Counted from the first letter of the stretch, positions 12,879 to 26,261 are shown. The stretch is 64,000 bases of DNA from Pterois miles (GCA_947000775.1 CAMQGK010000604.1:6998501-7062500), one strand, 5' to 3'. The notes: a model not told the origin generated them from the sequence alone. Made by a program: numbers and translations.

Positions 12879-13478
12879 TTAAAGCAGCAGTGGGTAGAAA
12901 TGAACATGATAACATGATAAAAGGAAAGTAATTTTTATAAAACGTTTTTGACAGTAGTGCATGACACAGGTAATCTGAAAAATCATGTGCCTCTGTCCTG
13001 TGGTACTCCTAATAGTATCTGCAGGATTTCACAGACTGGAGCAAAACAACCAATCAGAGCCGAGCTGGAGCCTGACGTCCAGCTGCCATCTAGCTCTTGT
13101 AGACGCGCTGATCAAATATGAATCAATATTCTGTTACTGTAATGGCTATTTTTCACCTCATGTTTCCGGAAACATGTACTGTACTGCTTAGCTGTAAAAT
13201 GAGAAAGTTTGTGACCCGGCAGCCATGTTGAGATCAGTTGAGGAAATACCAAGCACCGCCCACCAGCTGGAGCAAAACCAATAGGAACGCACTCTCTAAA
13301 ATGACCTGTGATTGGCCAAAGTCTTCCGTCACAAGCTAGATTTTTTAAAGCCTGAAAACAGAGCCGTGAGGAGGTGCAGAGGTCTATTTTTGTCTCAGAA
13401 AACTTGAATATGCTGAAAGGTTATTATGAATTTTTTGCCCAATGAGGCCAAAAAATATTCTGCCTACTGCAGCTTTAA
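12879..13478. mobile_element. TTAA-flanked 600-bp MITE (full-length copy)
   Basis: TTAAAGCAGCAGTGGGTAGA at the left and TCTGCCTACTGCAGCTTTAA at the right are inverted termini ending in TTAA. The interior has AACCAATCAGAGC and AGCAGCCATGTTGAGATC-like motifs, shared with partial copies at 48078-48400 and 52940-53370. Confidence 0.75.
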
Positions 13479-13740
13479 CTTTCAAACATCATTTGCTAGC
13501 AGTCTTCTGAGCCAAACCATGCACTAGGCTGGGAAAACACCTCAGCCTCAAGCAAAGCCAACTCAGGCTTCAGACCATGGCGCTTAGAGCTGAACCTGCA
13601 GCCAGAGAGCGCCAGGAGAATGTGAGAGCGATATCTGCTGCATGTGACTTCAGCAGACACAACCAGGCACCTTTAATCAGTACCTGAATCGCAGCATTTA
13701 GCTCACAGCAAAAGTGAATTTCTTCTATCTACGCCCACCA

Positions 13741-13741
<1 letters not shown>

Positions 13742-13786
<45 letters not shown>

Positions 13787-13790
13787 ACAC
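13742..13790. repeat. (CA)n microsatellite
   Basis: Near-perfect CA repeat with one TC interruption. Confidence 0.95.
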
Positions 13791-13983
13791 CCAGTCAGTG
13801 TGAAGGTGAGCTGATAGCAAAGTGATGATACAGGTCTACCCTGTTACACTTGCAAAACCGGTGTATTTTTAATGCTGCGCTAAACTGACCAAGTATTACC
13901 CTATTACCTGACTCTGCCATTCCTCTCAGCTCTACAGAGTGCTTTAGCGTCTTTCAGCACATTGTTTTGGTTTTATTGCCTAT

Positions 13984-14190
13984 AAAGACTGTGAGGTCTT
14001 AGGCTCTGTGTCTCTGTTGCATGTTCTTTGTTTGCACTTCCTGTTTTATTTTGTATTCTAACATTCCCTCTCGTTTCAGATCACTTCACTTCCTGCCTGC
14101 ATGTTTCCCGCCAGCACGTTTGAGCACCTCCTCCTGACCTAGTTTCCAGCACCATTCACCTGAGTCTGATTGTCTTGTTGGTGGAGACCA
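13984..14190 (+). repeat. LTR-like dispersed repeat, copy 1 (truncated)
   Basis: Shares long blocks such as GCACTTCCTGTTTTATTTTG and TCAGATCACTTCACTTCCTG with 20362-20795 and 50655-51172. See the last copy for the LTR-like features. Confidence 0.5.
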
Positions 14191-15468
14191 AAAACAGAGC
14201 TAAAATGAGAGGATACACTGGACTCACATTCATAAGGTGGCCAAAAACACAAGTCCAAATTACTGTAAGGAAAACAAAGATACAAAAAACAGCACAGGCA
14301 GTGTCTCTAGGTATTTCAGCACAGCTGCATTCGATTTTCAGCAACTGATGTCAGGAGTCTCAAACAACAACAACAACAACAGATTCTTTGTTGACTCACC
14401 GCTTTACACATTCAACAGCCACGCAGAGAGAAGTTTATTGTAGAAGAAGATATAAAAGTTTCTCCACCCACTGAAAGCAGCAACACTGTTTAGAGTAAAG
14501 GTTATTATAACTTTCACTAGAACTCTCACTAATCACAACAAAACTCTCTCCCATAGCTGAAAACAAGAAACAAACAGCGGCATTCTGGGAGATACTGTGT
14601 GAAGGAAGATGAGGGTTTCTCTTTTAATCAACTAGAATAACCTTTAGTCTTCAGTCTGTGAGACAACATAGAGCTCAGACTGAGGAGTGTGGCGGCAGGT
14701 GGGCGTGCAGTCGGTGGTCCGGCAATGGTTGCAGGCGATACCATCCCCCAGGTGTGGAGCTGACTGTTGCTCAGCATGAAAACCGGGCACCAGATGGTAT
14801 TAGCCTGCCTGCCCACTGCCCAAGGCTCACTTATCTTAGACACTGTGTGCATTTAATTGCAGTGTGAGCGCCTCTTCTGCAATATTGCAGTGACGAAAAA
14901 ATATATGTCGGTAATCACAACAAACTGAGCTACTTTGACTGTGTGTTTCTCATACAGTGCTACATCCCTGAGTGCAGTTAAGTGTATAAGAGCTCTTTAG
15001 TTTTGGCTGAGCCTCAGTAATTCAGTTTCTGACGTACTCACCGTCATCAGCATCTCCATGAACGTGCCCTCAGTGATACAGGGCCATTTAGTTGGTAAGT
15101 TCTTTCGCTTGTATAACTACAAGCTACTGTCAAATCTACTGTGTCTCTGCGTGATAGGACAAACTAACCACACTACACTAATAGGAGACAATGGCCACTA
15201 GAGGAAGGAGAATAAATATCCAGTAGTACGATGTAAAAATACTCCATTACAAGTGAAAGTCCTACATATCAAATCTTACTTAAAGTTTAAGTATTATCAG
15301 CAAAATACTTCAGCATCAAAAGTAGTCATTGTTTTGTAGAGTGGCCCATTTTAGAGTGTTATAATATAATTTATAGGATTATGATTAGTGAATCATTAAT
15401 TAATTGGTAAGTAGCATTTTAATCTTGTAGCAGGTTGAAGTACATTTTAGTTACTGCTGGGTAGTTTA
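14191..15468. other. Intergenic, nothing recognised except a weak dispersed repeat
   Basis: No coding sequence seen; 15221-15310 contains remnants of the ACTTAAGTA-type repeat. Confidence 0.4.
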
Positions 15469-15571
15469 ATCCATCCAGCCATTATCTGTCCTTTGCAGGG
15501 TCACAAGGAGCAGATCACAGTGGGCTAGAGGGAGGAGCACTGCTGACGCGTCATCAGTCTGTCACAGGGCT

Positions 15572-15642
<71 letters not shown>

Positions 15643-15720
15643 CGTCTATTCAAATTTACAGTCACACCAACAGGCAATTTAGAGGTACCACAGGTCACTG
15701 AGGAAACCAGAGCCCCATCC
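15469..15720 (-). mobile_element. Degenerate TGGA-tailed SINE remnant with internal (CA)n
   Basis: CCATCCAGCCATTATCTGTC, GGGTCACAAGGAGCAG and GGCAATTTAGAG are decayed versions of the SINE seen at 34822-35184 in reverse orientation. A (CA)n tract at 15574-15639 replaces part of the body. Confidence 0.5.
15574..15639. repeat. (CA)n microsatellite
   Basis: About 33 CA units. Confidence 0.97.
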
Positions 15721-17770
15721 AATGCTTTAAACTATTACATATTCAATTAACTAAAATGTCAGTATCTGCTTCCAGTGACTATAATTATGAAATAGATGGG
15801 CTGGAGTAAAAGTTTAATATTACACTCAAAATGTAGCGGAGTAGAAGTGTAGTGTTGTAACATGCAGGCTGGTACGGCCGCACAGTAAGAGTCGAAGCCA
15901 CTGATAACAGTTTTGTAGCAGATTTTATTTGTAGACAGACAAAGTCCTTTGTTTCAGCCCAGTTGTGCAGTATTTTGTGAAATACTCATGAAATTCATTG
16001 TATTTATTGATATACATAGATACAAATTTCACATTTTTTTCAGTTCTTATGTACTCTACGTAATTGTGAACCAGGAAGTGTAAAGAGCGATAAACGCTGT
16101 GCGGGGAGGAGGATGTGGTGGATGCTTCAAGTCCCGTGTGAAACCAGATATTAAAGTTAATTTATTTGTCACGTAACGTCCTGACTTAACTTAAAGCACT
16201 TCCACAGTTAACCCAAACCACAATCTTTTCCAAAACCTAACTAAGTAATTTTAATTTGAAAAGACTGGAGTGGACATTGACACGTGTTGCTGGACATTCG
16301 TAGGAAAACACATAAAAAATGTTGTTGAAAGTTGTGCTGAATGTCACGAGATAAAAAAGAGGGAAATGATGTCCACAAATCAAATAAATTAAATTTTGTA
16401 ACTAAATCACACACTGCCGTAAGACAGTGTTGTTTCTCTGCAATGCAATGTTATTTATAACATATAATAATATAATATTAAAAAGTTTTATGTTTTTTAA
16501 TGACAAATGTTTCACCACTGCATTCTGTATTGTTGGTGTCTAATAAGTCTGTCGGCCTGGCCAACTCGTCACATACTGCCACTTTGCCTTGGCATCATGC
16601 TATTTTTGGCAATAAAACCACGATAGTTACCCTTGGCATCACTTTAGGATTAAGCAACAAAACCACCATAGTTAGGTTTGGGAAAGAACAAAATGGTTGG
16701 ACTTAAAACTACTACGTTTGTATCTAAAAATGACACTGGATGTTGTGGACACGGGTCACAAATGAACAGCTGTTAGTAACATGATGCACGTAACATGAGC
16801 AGCGGCCTCCTGGATGAAAGCTTTATGCACACTTTCTCTGAGTGTTGCTGTGGTTGAGTTTATATTATAGTTAACTGAACGCCCAGGGCGTCTCATACAG
16901 CACTAAAAGGTGCTTGGTGGTACCAAACTCTGACGGCCGTGACGAAGCCACAGTATATGACACGCTGGGAATGAGAACGGGCTGCAATTACTGGTAAAGC
17001 ACAAGTGTCTTTGCTTAGGTAGTTCTCATCCACCACTCAGCGAGCTGGGTGAATGCTTTTGTAATGGACATTTTGGAAATAAGTCTCCCAGTCAAACCCA
17101 AACTGGTGCTAACAGACAAAACGGACGGGCAGAAAAAGAAGAGCAACAACAACAGCGTAGATGTAAAGAAGCAGCTGCACCAAACTTTGCGGCCTCAAAC
17201 CGAAACCTCCAGACTGGCTTGTGTTGAAAGCGGGCAGAAAGGGAGGACTAAAAGAAGAAGAAGAGCTTTCTGTAATGAAGAGCGCCGCTGCTCTCCTCTG
17301 ATGTTCAATGAGAAACAAATGAGCTGACTTTGCAAAGCGGGCCGCATGAAAAGGCCACGAAGTGAGAGTTTCCCTGTGATCCAGTGCCTTTACTGGCAGA
17401 CGGCCTCCCAGACTGGGCTTCTTCAGACGGACCGGCCTGATGAGACAGATTCACTCCAGTTTCCATTATCGTGATTAGATTATTATGATGATCAGAAGCT
17501 CTGAATTATGCAGTTCACATGAGCACACAGAGACATTAGTAAATGTTTCACAGCATCTCTGTAAACAGAGTCATTTCTAGCTGTAGGAGGTATAATTCAC
17601 ATTGACAATGTACGAACAATGTTGAGAGATGAGTACATTGCCAGTTTACCCTTTCTGGAAGATGTTTCCATGGCAACCAAGGCTCTCTTTTAATGAAGCA
17701 GTAATCCAGCAGGGGACTGAAACAGAGAGACAATATGGCCACTGGCATTTGAGAATTTTAGCACAATATA
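15721..17770. other. Intergenic, nothing recognised
   Basis: No exon supported. The open frame at 17049-17327 lacks splice or homology support. Confidence 0.45.

Positions 17771-17817
<47 letters not shown>
17771..17817. repeat. (GT)n microsatellite followed by a G run
   Basis: About 23 GT units and then a run of ten G. Confidence 0.96.
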
Positions 17818-17819
<2 letters not shown>

Positions 17820-18400
17820 GGGGGGGGCGGTAAACAGCATGTAATCAATCAGATTGTCAATCAGAGCACGATGCAGGACAGTCTAAAGTTTTCGCTGCGA
17901 GGCTCTTACGTCTGAGTTATTTCAGTAAAAGCCGTCTGGCATCCCGCCTCAATAAAACTGTCACGGAGCAATAGCAATAAATGGAACGAGAAGGAAAATA
18001 TACATCATGTGACTAACAAAAACCACAAATGAAGAACCGTGGACTTCCTTAAGAGGAAGAACAGACTGAATATTTCAAAGATGTGCGTCAGATTCTGCAA
18101 GGCAAGCTGTTATAATAGCTTAAAACCGTACACTAATGCCCCTGGCTGGTCCGAGGAAAATTCAGCTCTGTGTAGATTTGAAATATTTATAAGCATCTTT
18201 GAGGTGCCTTACCTTAAAATAGTTTTTAAAAAAGTGTTACAAACTGCGAAAACTCTCACTTTAAAAGACTGGCATGATGAAACTGCTCTCACTGTGAGAG
18301 ACACACAAAGGATACTTGTGTCAAAAGCAGACAAGTCTGACACAGTTTGAAACTACAAGTATTATCCAATTCCCTTTTTATAATATTTCCTTAAGTGATG

Positions 18401-18402
<2 letters not shown>

Positions 18403-18450
<48 letters not shown>

Positions 18451-18720
18451 CGTGTTTCCCTGACTTTTGAGGACGTTACATTGACTTACTATCATTTCCT
18501 GAAGACTTACCCTAACCCTCACTGTAACTGCTACTTGCCTAATCCTAAGCCTTACCCTAACCTCAGCCTAAACCTAACCTTACCCTAACCCTAAAGCAAG
18601 TCCATACACTAAAATATTACGTTTTACGTTATGGGGACATGCATTTTCTCCCCAAAAGGAAGGTGAATCCCCACAATGTGTCTGTGTAAACAAATTCATG
18701 TCCCCACAACATGAGTAACA
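18403..18720 (+). repeat. (CA)n with degenerate TTACCCTAACC block
   Basis: A CA repeat (18403-18447) is followed by imperfect CCTAACC motifs to about 18596, then by CATTTTCTCCCC and ATGTCCCCACAACATG. This composite resembles a dispersed fish repeat rather than true telomere DNA. Confidence 0.55.
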
Positions 18721-20361
18721 CACACACAAACACACTCACAGCCTCCAGTAGTAGACTTGAAGTGAAAGTTACCACAGATCTATTTAGCAGATGCCTGACA
18801 TCCCGCAGTGGAGCCGGAGGAATCACATTAGCTCAGTATATCAGCAGACTGGAGCGCTCCACATTTTCTCCACTACGCAGCTCAAACTGCCTGAATTTCT
18901 TTTTTTATGATGTAATAAATTTACTGTAAAGACACTTTTAGTTTTTAGTAAAAATATCTCAACAGCTATGGGATGTTTTGTCATGTCATTCATTACAGAC
19001 TCCTTTAAAGATGAATTGTGATCAGACTTTTCATCTTGTGCCATCATCAGGTAAAACTAGTGGCATTCTCCCCTACTTCATGTTTATGCTAATTAGCAAA
19101 TCTTATGTCTGCTAACACAGTAAACTAAGATGGTAAACATCATACCTGCTAAGGTCTGTTAATTCTGTAGCTAACAGTGTGTTAGCCTCCTCTTTGGTGG
19201 AGGAGGTATGAGATGTGTATGAGAGGCAAACGGTAGTCAGCAACAAACAAACCTCTATTATCTTGTATGGGTAGATCTGCCTTTTATCCTACATAAAATG
19301 TTGCATCATTTCTCTTTCTTGTGCCAGTACACTCCGCATTAGCATGCGTTATCTGACACTTGCATAACAATCTTACTTGTTCTTATGTTGTATTGATATA
19401 GTCATATAAATCATATTTTAATAACATCATATATTCAATTTGTAAACAGTGTGAAAGTGTGCACTTTCTTGCCTGTAAATGATGATTTCATTATGTTGTT
19501 TTCATGCCTAAATGTGTATTTTGGATGTTTGTTTTTTTTTTCCATTAGTCTGAAAGAAGACATGTTATGGAAGCAAAATAGCCCAAAATCCCAAATATGA
19601 GCAGAGCCTGGGGTGTCTCCCCAAACGCTTAATCACTACTATGTTCATTCAGAAAGTGGTGGAAATGACATTGCAAATTTAGCAGGTCTTCAGCAGACTA
19701 CGCTGTGCCTGTATGCGGCGTTACATTAGAATCAGCATCACATTACATTATTTCACTGTATTCTACCTAAACAACAATAGCAACAATTTTTTAAACAATT
19801 TTTATTAGGGAGACATTATGGCAGGTCACAGTTGGAAAAGCACCAGTGTAGTTAAAAAAAAATCAATAATTACAATTAGCAGCTTCAGTTTCAGGGTCCT
19901 GTATTGTGCATGCTGGCTCACTGTCACTTTTGGTGCCTTCAAATGGGGTCGTGATTACCGTGTTAATGAGATGGGAGGTCGTGTTCAAGTAGTTAAGTCG
20001 TGGAGAACAACGCTGCCAAGCAGCAATATTAACCTTACTGTCCAAGTCTAGAAACCACAGAGGCTAACAGTTTTGTAAGCTAGAAATCGGATAACATAAT
20101 GAAAGAAATGCAAAGACATAATGACAGAAGAGAAAGATGAAGTCATTGAGAATATCAACATTTTCTTCAGACATAAAATTACCAAAGAAAGCAATATATG
20201 GCTAAAATTACAATATACTGTACAATATTAACCAATTATGCACCCAAAGCTGATTTTCCATGGGCTCCACCATTTCTCACAATGTCAACAAACATGTCAC
20301 AAGACGTGAATTCAGAGCTTTCAGAAAGTTTCCACTTACAAGGTCATGAATACGACATGAG
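18721..20361. other. Intergenic, nothing recognised
   Basis: AT-rich; no exon or RNA gene supported. Confidence 0.4.
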
Positions 20362-20795
20362 GTGTAAGGACTGTGAGGCCTTAAGCTGTGTTCCTGTTGC
20401 ATGTTCTTTGTTTGCATTTCCTGTTTTATTTTGTATTCTAACATTCCCTCTCGTTTCAGATCACTTCACTTCCTGCCTGCATGTTTCCCGCCAGCTCGTT
20501 TGAGCACCTCCTCCTGACCTAGTTTCCAGCACCATTCACCTGTGTCTGATTGTCTTCCCCTGCCCTGATAGTGTCCACCTGTGCCTCGTCAGTCACTCCC
20601 CTCACTAGTATTTAATGTGTGCCTCCTCTTCCTTCTGTGCCAGTTCATCTTATTCCCTGTGAAAAGCGTACCAGCGATCTTCCTCGTGTTTTGCCTCCTC
20701 GTGCCTTTTGAATCTCTGCTTGTTTTTGACGTTGCCCCCTTTTTGCCTGCCGTTTTGGACTTGGGGCGTTCATGTGGGCCCAACTCGTAAAATAT
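20362..20795 (+). repeat. LTR-like dispersed repeat, copy 2
   Basis: Begins TGTAAGGACTGTGAGGCC and runs through the shared blocks to TTTTGGACTTGGGGCGTTC. It is truncated at the right relative to the 50.7-kb copy. Confidence 0.5.
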
Positions 20796-21494
20796 GTTAT
20801 ATACAACCCCATCTAAAGTGTCACAGCTTACTGGGATGCTTGAACTGAATAGAGTCATAGTTAATGTTATTAGCATCAACTGTGCAGTGGTGTAGTGGTC
20901 AATGATGACCCCCCCGCCCATGTTGGAAATAAAGTGAGGCCACCAGATGACTTTACTAATCATACATTTAAGTTGACCTGCCTTAAAAGGTGCTACCTAA
21001 GCTCCCTCAGTTCTTACTTCAGGCCACCTGGGGCCATACAGCACTTTTGTTTAAAACTACAAATCTTACACTGATATCTACCGCAGATGCAATTTTCGAA
21101 AACCAGCAGTGTGACTGGTGATGTGCAGGTCAGTGTCCTGTGGAGCCTCCCGGTGGTGTGAAGACACAGGACATGCTCCCGATGTCTGCCCCCTGTGGAA
21201 GTTTTTATTGGACTTTATTAGTCTTATAACTTATAAAGTCCAATAAAATGTCCATAGCCCCACAGCTGGCCTGATTTTCTTCAGTTTGCGCACACTGAGT
21301 GCGCGCTGTTGTGTAACCATTACAGTATGACTAGGGGCCAGTTAAAGTGTGTTATAGTATACTGTTAGGTTGTAAGGATGCAAACAGCTGAAACAGCTTT
21401 CATATTAACACAGACTATTGCAAAATAAACGTTTGTGCTTTTAAATCCACTACTCTAGTTGATGCTCAGTAGCATATTGGTGCACCTCCATTTA
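20796..21494. other. Intergenic with one perfect hairpin
   Basis: Contains a 15-bp inverted pair (21203-21217 and 21234-21248) around a 16-nt loop; otherwise nothing recognised. Confidence 0.4.
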
Positions 21495-22200
21495 CAGGTG
21501 CAGCTCAGAAAATTTTTTACTATTTATTTAAGTGAAAAGTGAAATTTAATGTATTCTAGATTCATTACAAGCAGTTTCAAGCATTTTTTTTTCATTTTCA
21601 TTTTGATAATATTTTGAGCTGTAGACTGCTACAGCTCAAAATATTGGAATATTTCATTTAAAGTTTGAGTAATTTACTATTCATACAGTATAAATCTCAT
21701 GGATCTCTCGGCCTAGTTCAGTACACTCAGCCACAATCATGGGGAAGGCTGCTGACTTGACAGCTCCCAAGGAGACAATCATCCACACAGACAGTAAACC
21801 ACAGAAGGTCATCGCTGAAAGGGCCGGCTGTTTGCAGAGCGCTCTATCAAAGTATATTCATGGAAAGTTGACTGGAAGGGAAAAGTGTGGTAGGAAAAGG
21901 TGCACAAGCAACAGGTATGACCGCAGCCTTGAGCAGATTGTCAAGCAAAGCCCATTCAAGGACTTGGGAGAGATTCACAAGGAGTGGACTGAGGCTGGAG
22001 TACTGCAGCTGTCACATTTATGGTATCAAGTCCCTCCTGAAGCAGAACAGACTGGATGGGCCCGATTTTTGCAATATTACGCTGATGAAAGAAGGCAGAT
22101 CTCGAAGTTTGTTTTATGTGGGAGTTAAAGGACATATTCTGACCAAACTCCCAGAGTCGAGGGATCCTAATTGTTACCAAGCTTCACTAAACTGATTATA
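21495..22200 (+). mobile_element. Tc1-like DNA transposon relic with broken transposase
   Basis: The terminal motif CAGGTGCAGCTCAGAAAATT begins at 21495. The frame from 21739 starts MGKAADLTAPKE and continues RKRCTSNRYDRSLEQIVKQS and EIHKEWTEAGV, the paired-like DNA-binding part of Tc1 transposases. The frame breaks after about residue 88; further Tc1-like pieces occur in another frame to about 22195. The DDE catalytic part is not intact, so it is inactive. A 17-bp perfect hairpin sits at 21608-21645. Confidence 0.75.
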
Positions 22201-23189
22201 GATCAGATTAAGTTGACTATAACTTCAGAAACAGTTCTGCTCTGAAATTTGGTTAAAATAACTTAGAAAAATGTGATTTATGCAAAGTTGGTCTGTTGAA
22301 GTAAATCAAACTATTGTAAAGAAAACTAAAGGCCATTTGTTGCACTTGATCTATATGCAACAACAACATACAACAACATATTTACATATAACATTGTTTT
22401 TTATATTATTTATTTATTTATATTTACTTTTATTTATGGTCAAGTGTGTTTGATTTTATTAATATATTCAAATATCACAAATCAGTATACGACAAGAGAA
22501 AAGAGGCCCTCTGTGGGAAGGGAGGCTTTTACATCCTGACCACACTGAGCCCAGGTGTGGCTCATCAGCGTGACGACCCACCACTCAAACAAAGAAGAAC
22601 CAGCAAGAGGACACCTAGTGGAGAGGAGGGGTCGTCACATATAGACATGACTGATTTTTATTTATTTTTTAATGGTTTTGTATCCAGAGAGGAGGGCGAC
22701 TGAAGCTGTGGCAACCATCCCAAGTAGCTCCCCCATATGTGGACCTTCAATCCTAACGTTGGTTGTCATCCACTGCTGTGGAGTCCAGTGATGCTGATGC
22801 TGGTTGGCTGAGTCTGTGGCGTAGAAGGAGGAGACATCTCGAGCAGCTTGAGCATCCCCACCATTGATGAGTCTTTGTCCCCGATCAAGAGGTTGGACTC
22901 CACTGAGGTGGAGGGCTTCATCACATTTGACTGTGTGAAAAACCTTAATCACACCTGTGTATCCTGGGATCACACACATCTTCGCTTGCTGAGTGACCTC
23001 TCCAGATGTCGATGAAGATGCTGCAATACAAACAAACAAAAACACTGATCACGCCACTAAGACTTTAGAAACATGTTTAAAGATAAGTGCTTCTTATTCC
23101 ATGTATTTTGACAATCTGCAGTATAACAGTCCAATATGATCCTGTGTGGTCACGTTTTTGAGTTTTCGTCCCATCTCACTTGAACCTGA
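22201..23189. other. Intergenic, nothing recognised
   Basis: Long frames here (for example 22662-23045 minus) have no recognised homology or splice support. Confidence 0.4.
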
Positions 23190-24480
23190 TCTAGAGCTGG
23201 GCGATATGACCTAAAAATGATATTGCAATATTTTTGGCTATATCTTGATACACAATATACTGCATATTGCAATATTTTCAAATCTCCTATAAGAACTTCA
23301 TAAATGCTCGATTTAACCCTTTGAGCCATACAATCAAACAAATATGATAATTCTTCTAGTCCCTGCAGCATATGACCGCATTAAATCATTGTTGTTTATA
23401 TTCTTTAATGGTTTCTATTGGAAACTATTTATCTTGCATGCAAAAAGGGGGAAATCACAAGTTAAATTTAACAAAATTATTTATTCAAATTAGCTCAACT
23501 GTTCAATTAAAATAATAATGGCATGGTGTAGCCAGCCTATATACTGTAGCCTAGTTCTGGAGCTCAAGCTCAACAAAGATCCTAAACAAAAACAGAGGAG
23601 CCACAAAAGTGCAATCAGTAAGAGAAACCCTTTTCAGACTTTTCAAAACAATATAAATGAATGTGTGTGTGCATGGTGTATATGACAACAAGTCATTTCA
23701 AAAAACAATAAAGTAAAAAATAGCTTGTTTGGGAACATGTCCTCATGGTCCCTCCACCACTGCAGCTGTTATAAATCACCATCAGCACCAACAGACTGCA
23801 AGTAGACAGACGTCTCTGTTTTAATCTGCTCTCTCTGTGACGGTGTGACAGAGGATGTTGTTGCCCTTTTGAAAAAGACAGCAATGCATCCATCTCTGAT
23901 ATGGCTCTGCGCTGGTTTTACCCCACCTTTTCTTCTGCAATGTATGTTGTTTTGTGAACCTGGGATCCAAAAGCAGTGCCATGTCCAGCAGGACGTTGGT
24001 GGCACGGTCAGCAATTTTCTCCCCTAAGTGTGACCCTCCTGAACTGCTAAGATGCTGAAGTGGAAGGGATGGCTTGACATCGGACACGGTGACAGTCCTC
24101 TCCTGACAGACCATCATTGAATTCCACAAGGGGTTTTAAAGCCTTGTGCACTGACTCAAGGACTTCCAGGTCTTGCCAGTTCAAAATAAGATGCCCTGTT
24201 TTTTTGTCTCAGGCCATGACCTGAGAAATGGCTCACTTCTGCTCCAGCTCCCGCTCACTCATCTTCTGTCGGGATGCCCACCTAGTGGGAGGCTGGTGTG
24301 CAGGGATATTTAGCTCTTTCTGTGCTGCAGCCTGATCTCTCCTCCTCTTCTGAGACTGAATGAGAAGCTGCTAACAACCCTTCTGCAACCCCAACATCAA
24401 GCTCAGTACGGGGGTCTTTCATGCTTTCATGCCACACAGGGGGAGCTGAAGAATTGTATGACAATCCCTTAATGGCAGCC
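23190..24480 (-). mobile_element. hAT transposon relic with zbed-like transposase remains
   Basis: AGAGCTGGGCGATATGACC near 23192 looks like a hAT terminal motif. On the minus strand between about 24300 and 23800, frames give LPPTRW, WQDLEVLESVHKALKPLVEF, LSGE, TVTVSDVKPSLPL and NVLLDMALLLDPRF, the order found in zbed1-like hAT transposases. Stops and frameshifts separate the pieces, so it is dead. Confidence 0.7.
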
Positions 24481-24630
24481 GTGGATGTGCGTTCACTGCA
24501 CTGCTATAACTTAAATTAACATTGATGAACGTTGTCTGGGCTCATATACATTACAAGGACTATCATATGCATTACAAGGAGTGGTAGTAGACAATGCAGA
24601 CAATGGTAACTGAACAATAGCTAGGATACT

Positions 24631-24881
24631 ATCCATCCATCCATCTGCAACAGCTTATCGCGTTAGGGGTCGTGGGGGCTGGAGCCGATCCCAGCTGGCA
24701 CAGGTTTCCAGTCTATTGCAGGGCACATAGAGACAGACATCGACTCACACTCACATTCACATCTACAGGCAATTTAGAGTCATGAATTAACCTGCATGAG
24801 AAAAAACCCACACTAACACGGTGAGAACACAAACTCCACACTGCTGTGAGGCGACGGCGCTAACCACGGCACCGTGGAGCC
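24631..24881 (-). mobile_element. TGGA-tailed SINE with 12-bp target duplication
   Basis: The same family as 34822-35184, reversed and with internal deletions. The head GTGCCGTGGTTAGCGC is present at the right end. Perfect duplication AGCTAGGATACT at 24619-24630 and 24882-24893. Confidence 0.85.
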
Positions 24882-24893
24882 AGCTAGGATACT

Positions 24894-25309
24894 ACTGTAT
24901 TATAATACTCAAGTTCTCATGGAGGCACAGGATAATAAGCTAAGTGAATAAACAAAGAGTCGTAGTGTCCATAGAGCTGCAGCAGTAATGAGGACTTCTT
25001 GATGCTGAGTTGAGTCGGAGGACAGATGAGACTGTTGACTAAACATGTGAACAGAGCATGGGCTGGTGAGGTGATGCTCTGGGGTAAACGGCTGAGGAAT
25101 AGCTGATTCCTTTCCATTTAGAAAAAAAAAACTCATCTGATGAATCCATTAGAGAGCGTTTTCTCTGGTCTAATTTTATGAGAAAAAAATCATGTCTTCG
25201 AGCCTCTGAGAGGAAGTGGGATGTTCAACAGCAGGTTGGATAACAGAGTGTGTTTACATTAAAATAGGCCATTTGTTGTCCTAATGCATCCACCATTGAT
25301 ATGAGGGCT
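24894..25309. other. Intergenic, nothing recognised
   Basis: No feature supported. Confidence 0.4.
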
Positions 25310-25610
25310 GCAACTGATGATCATTTTCATTATCGATTAATCTGTTAGGTATTTTCTCGACTAATAGTTGTAAATGTAAAAATGTCAAATTTCAGAAAGT
25401 ACTGTAAAAAAAGCTCATCATAGTTTTCGAAAGCTTCAAACTTTTCAAATTCCCTTTTTGGTCTGACCAACAGTCCAAGACCCCAAAGTATCCAGAAAGT
25501 CAGCTAATATTCACATTTGAAAAGCTGGAGCCAGTGAATCATTGTTACTTAAAAATGCTATTAATCAAGTTTCACAATAGTTGCAATCAAGTGATTAATT
25601 GGTAAATCCT
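25310..25610 (+). mobile_element. MITE remnant of the GGGCTGCAACTAACGATTA type
   Basis: GGGCTGCAACTGATGATCAT, TTATCGATTAATCTGTTAG and AAAAGCTGGAGCCAGTGAATC match a common fish MITE layout; a second partial copy lies at 57832-58015. Confidence 0.55.
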
Positions 25611-25917
25611 TTCTGTTCTGACTGAAACGTGTCTTTTTTGGTGCAGGTATTTGTAAAACTCTTATGATACCTATCCCTAACTTAAACTTAGTATCTTACC
25701 TGTCGTGCATTTCCTGCATTATGTTATCTGCTTGCTAAACTGTTGGCCTCTGTGGCTTCAGATGCCGACAGTAACGTTAATATTGCTGTTGCTTAGCAGC
25801 AGTGTTCTCACAACGTAACCTCTTGAACACCAAGCATATAGTGTACATGACTTCCCATGTTCATTTGAAGGCAGCATTAGCTCAGAGCAGATGGCATGAC
25901 TGTCGTCTCTGGTTCGT

Positions 25918-26261
25918 TTAAAGGTTCAGTATACGATATTCAGGGCATCACTATAGCAGCAAACAACTATTTTCTATGTAAGGTGTGTGTGTGGCGTAAT
26001 ATGAGTTTCTTCTCGCTTTATTGACATTGCCAAGCTGGCCGGGCATGCTTTTAGTGCTTGTTCGTGCATGTGAGCGTGCCCCACTGGCTAGCTGATGGCC
26101 GCCGCTCTGCACTGCTCACTTACCGTGGTTACAGCTGATGAAGCCATCTCAACCGATGATGCTGGTGTGGAAACATAGCGCCCACCCAGTTCCCCTTCAG
26201 GTAAACACTGCTGTCACCATGTTGAGAGCCGTGTGGAGGAAACAGTCCTTTGCACCTTTAA
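25918..26261. mobile_element. TTAA-flanked MITE, about 340 bp
   Basis: TTAAAGGTTCAGTATACGAT at the left and TCCTTTGCACCTTTAA at the right are inverted ends bounded by TTAA. No coding capacity. Confidence 0.6.

Noticed and set aside
17049..17327. 92-codon Lys/Arg-rich frame in the intergenic region
   Set aside because: No recognised family, no splice partners, low-complexity basic stretch.
18500..18596. Telomere-like CCCTAA motifs
   Set aside because: Imperfect, short and part of a dispersed composite with CA repeats; not an interstitial telomere.
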